Assembly: GCF_013116825.1 (NCBI RefSeq) | Contig: NZ_JABFNS010000073.1 | Location: forward strand, 1 to 44,832 | Source: Myxococcus xanthus | GTDB lineage: Bacteria > Myxococcota > Myxococcia > Myxococcales > Myxococcaceae | Length of the DNA stretch: 44,832 nt | Direction of reading: 5' to 3' | Part shown: positions 43,201 through 44,832 of the stretch, in pieces | How positions within the stretch are numbered: the first letter of the stretch is position 1 | How the letters are laid out: each line of letters opens with the position of its first letter | Notes under the pieces: model-generated | The model's database searches: none | What the model was told of the DNA's origin: nothing | The model's input: only the letters and a program-made list of their open reading frames with translations | Made by a program: the position numbers and the translations under genes

Positions 43201-44832
43201 CCGCGCTTCTGCTGGAGCCGCGCCATGGGGTAGCGGCGGTGAGGCATCAGCTCCTGCTCATGCTTCGCGACCTGCTGGATGAGCTCCAGCCATGTACCTC
43301 CAGGCAGCGTCACCGGGAAGGGGACGCTATTGAGGAACAAGCCAATCATCCGCTCGCCATCGACGACTTCGGGGCGGCCGTTGGTGACGATGCCGGTGAC
43401 GACGGAGGTGCTGCCTTCGACGAAGCCGCGGACGCGCAGATGCACGGCCAGCAGCACCGTCTTGAGGGACACGCCCGCCTCGTGGGCCACGCGTAGCAAT
43501 GCCTGCTGGAGAGGAGCGGGGATGCGCACGTCGTGGGTGTGCAGCACGCGTTCGTCGTCCCTGGCCCGGTTCGGACGGGGGCTTGGCGAGTCCATGGCTT
43601 CCATGCGCTTCAGCCAGAACCGCTCACTCTCCGCGGACTGTTGGGCCTCACGTTCCAACGCGATGAACTGGCGGTAGGTCGCAGCCAGGGGCTGTGCCGG
43701 GGGCGTGTTGGAGTCGTCCTGCAATTCGAGGTAGCGGCCGAAGAGCTCCGAGAACAGGGTCGCGGCGCTCCAGCCATCCAGGATGGCGTGGTGGAAGACG
43801 ATGGTCAGCTGAACGCTGCGGTCTGTGCGGCGATGCACGGCGACATGGAGCAAGGGCGCCTGGGTCCACTCGAAGGGCCTGATGCGCTCCGCTTCCACCC
43901 ACTCCCGCAGGAACGCGTCCTGCTGAGAGGGCTCCAGATGCCGAAGGTCCTCGATGCGCAGAGGCGGCATGACGTCACGGTGGACGAGTTGGAGGGGCTC
44001 CTCGTAGCCATCCAGATGGAAGGAGATTCGCAGGATGGCGTGTCGCGCAATCAGTTCCTGAAACGCCTGACGCAGCAGTGGCTCGTATAGCTCCAGCTCC
44101 AGGTGGAAGCTGAACATGTCGTGGTAGATGCCGGCCGAGGCATCCAGCGCGCTCTCGAAGAGCATTCCCGCCTGGAGGGCGGCCAGTGGATAGGCATCCT
44201 CCACGTCTTCCGGCAGCCGCTTGCGGTCCGCTTCGGACACGAAGCCGAAGGGGGCCACGTCATGTGCGGCAGGGGCGGACCATTCGGCGTGCTTCACCGC
44301 GCCGGAGAGCTGGCGGATGGTCGGGTGCTGTAGCAGCTCCATGATGGGCAACTCCAGGCCCCGTTCGCGCAGCTTCGCGATGACCTGGATGCTGCGGATG
44401 GAGTCGCCGCCCAGCTCGAAGAAGCTGTCGTCAATGCCGACCTGGTGGAGGCCCAGGACCTCGGCCCAGATATCGGCGATGGCTTGCTCGGAGGCATTTC
44501 GTGGTGCCTCGAAAGATGCGCCCATCAGCGCTCGGTCTGCGTCGGGGGCAGGCAGGGCCTTGCGGTCCACCTTCCCGTTGGCCGACAGCGGCAGGGACTT
44601 CATCGGTATGAAGATGGCGGGGACCAGATACTCGGGCAGCTTGCGCAGGACGTGGTCGCGCAGGGCACGCGCATCGACAGACTGCTCGCCGTCGTCACCC
44701 ACGACGTAGGCCACGAGGCGCTTGTCGCCAGGAGCGTCTTCCCGAGCGAGGACGACGGCCTCCTGGACGCCCGGGGCCTGCTGGAGGACGGCCTCGATTT
44801 CGCCCAGTTCGATGCGGAAGCCGCGCACCTTC
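40221..44832 (-). CDS. Non-ribosomal peptide synthetase, C-terminal modules with thioesterase (partial)
   Basis: The last ~1535 residues of an NRPS; the gene runs off the right edge (KV precedes RGFRIELGEIE). Domain order: end of an A domain (motif A8 RGFRIELGEIE, A10 LSANGKVDRKAL), PCP1 (FFELGGDSI, Ser ~143), condensation domain (HHAILDG, ~344), complete A domain (A3 YTSGSTGMPKGV ~813, A5 NVYGPTECT, A7 YRTGDRARW, A10 NTSGKVDRKAL), PCP2 (FFELGGHSL, ~1203) and a type I thioesterase (GWSLGA ~1331, GDHYSVL near the end). I read the ten-residue specificity code of the complete A domain as DAQDLGVVDK, known for glutamine. This is the terminal module: it adds the last residue and releases or cyclises the peptide. 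No epimerase or methyltransferase domain is in the visible part. Confidence 0.95.
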   Translation of the reverse strand, partial: KVRGFRIELGEIEAVLQQAPGVQEAVVLAREDAPGDKRLVAYVVGDDGEQSVDARALRDHVLRKLPEYLVPAIFIPMKSLPLSANGKVDRKALPAPDADRALMGASFEAPRNASEQAIADIWAEVLGLHQVGIDDSFFELGGDSIRSIQVIAKLRERGLELPIMELLQHPTIRQLSGAVKHAEWSAPAAHDVAPFGFVSEADRKRLPEDVEDAYPLAALQAGMLFESALDASAGIYHDMFSFHLELELYEPLLRQAFQELIARHAILRISFHLDGYEEPLQLVHRDVMPPLRIEDLRHLEPSQQDAFLREWVEAERIRPFEWTQAPLLHVAVHRRTDRSVQLTIVFHHAILDGWSAATLFSELFGRYLELQDDSNTPPAQPLAATYRQFIALEREAQQSAESERFWLKRMEAMDSPSPRPNRARDDERVLHTHDVRIPAPLQQALLRVAHEAGVSLKTVLLAVHLRVRGFVEGSTSVVTGIVTNGRPEVVDGERMIGLFLNSVPFPVTLPGGTWLELIQQVAKHEQELMPHRRYPMARLQQKRGGQPLFDTLFNFIHFHVAGGLSQQKGLRFVDEMLGAAWMELPLGVTFTQDPDTSSLSISISTTGTRHEAERTRELGQYYLRALEAVAAGPSSRYEQAALLPEAERNTLLETWNATHREVAWEGCLHERFEDRAALSPDALAVLDDEHSLTYAELNRRANQLAWALRTRGVGPEVRVGLCMERSVDMVVGVLAILKAGGAYVPMDPAYPAQRLAYMVSDSNVGCVLAQQRVAGKLAGHKVEVLCVDDAALTNEPRSESNPPRRSEPKHLAYVIYTSGSTGMPKGVMVQHASVMNLRAALATTAYAGVDKPLRVSLNASLSFDASVQQLVQLADGHALCVVPQIAREDARGMLAWLEQHDLDVLDCAPSLLRLLLDEGLAAHSPLRVLAGGEALDAALWARLSAHPHIECFNVYGPTECTVDSTLRPVRGAPLPPSLGGPLANAQTYVLDAYLQPVPVGVPGELYIGGAGLARGYLNRPELTADRFIPNPFSTAPGARLYRTGDRARWLPQGELEFLGRIDFQVKLRGFRIELGEIESALRQHPAVRDTVVLVREDTPGLQRLVAYMVHLEGQQTPDASELRVFLKERLPEYMVPTTFVALEILPVNTSGKVDRKALPLPEETSSQHQAYVPPRDTYELELARLFEELLGASPISAKSDFFELGGHSLLAVRLQSMLRARTGRTLPVTALFQDPTVEGLAAFLRREPAPWTPLVPIQRSGSRVPFFCVHPVGGTVFCYTELARRLGPDQPFYGLQSQGLEGTLPPNESINVMAASYVDAIRTVQPQGPYRLGGWSLGAVIAFEMARLLQQSGEEVDALALIEPSSTSLAQGVTADDDMAAATMFALDLARTAGISPSTISDGSVSDTKALLERVLQEGRDAGVFIPDAGMAQLHALLRVFTANLRALQQHTLDTFPGPLTVLRGSDTELEPSETEDRGWSRHAAQLVVRVIQGDHYSVLRAPRVDALASALTELLGSRRYDSARIQVGLPGCVST

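Noticed and set aside
1..44832. CRISPR array or insertion sequence
   Set aside because: No regularly spaced repeats and no transposase with terminal inverted repeats were seen; the only mobile-element traces are the excisionase-like gene and the att scar.

Overview
The window is GC-rich bacterial DNA with tightly packed, often overlapping genes. Gene content, codon bias and a large non-ribosomal peptide synthetase (NRPS) at the right edge suggest a myxobacterium (Myxococcota). That assignment is inferred from style; no taxonomic marker is present.

Positions 1-38806 look like the right-hand part of an integrated defence island. It carries six helicases of different families, one large adenine methyltransferase, two phospholipase-D (PLD) type proteins and a Vsr-like nuclease domain. 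Its right border is a 46-bp 3' fragment of a tRNA-Pro(GGG) gene (38761-38806) followed by what looks like that gene's own terminator. The intact tRNA and the left border should lie upstream of position 1. A small excisionase-like gene (38414-38578) sits just inside this border, and no integrase is visible.

Layout inside the island: (i) 65-5779 (+), a DUF1998-type DEAH helicase lacking its ATP-binding N-terminus. (ii) 22130-5796 (-), a five-gene operon with YkvA-like protein, SNF2-like helicase, Eco57I/PglX-type adenine methyltransferase, giant DEAD/H-DUF1998-Vsr-like protein and ParE-like/UvrD helicase. It resembles class 1 DISARM but has no drmC and has extra parts. (iii) 31545-22299 (-), a seven-gene operon: small SMP-motif protein, UPF1/DNA2-like helicase, PLD-FGE fusion, archaeal-AdK-like kinase, HAD phosphatase, UPRT-like phosphoribosyltransferase and SPASM-like radical SAM enzyme. 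The last four look like a nucleotide-type biosynthetic module, and I know of no named defence system with this set. (iv) 31719-38362 (+), a divergent three-gene operon: unrecognised protein, Tdp1-like double-HKD protein and SNF2-type helicase.

Right of the att site lie a stand-alone PD-(D/E)XK nuclease-like gene (39000-40136, -) and the 3' end of an NRPS gene (40221-44832, -) with order A(partial)-PCP-C-A-PCP-TE. Its complete A domain reads as glutamine-activating by the ten-residue code.

The best candidate for an undescribed system is operon (iii), possibly working with the divergent operon (iv). It joins a base-to-nucleotide pathway (PRTase, NMP kinase, HAD, radical SAM) to a helicase and a PLD protein whose FGE domain has lost its catalytic cysteines.
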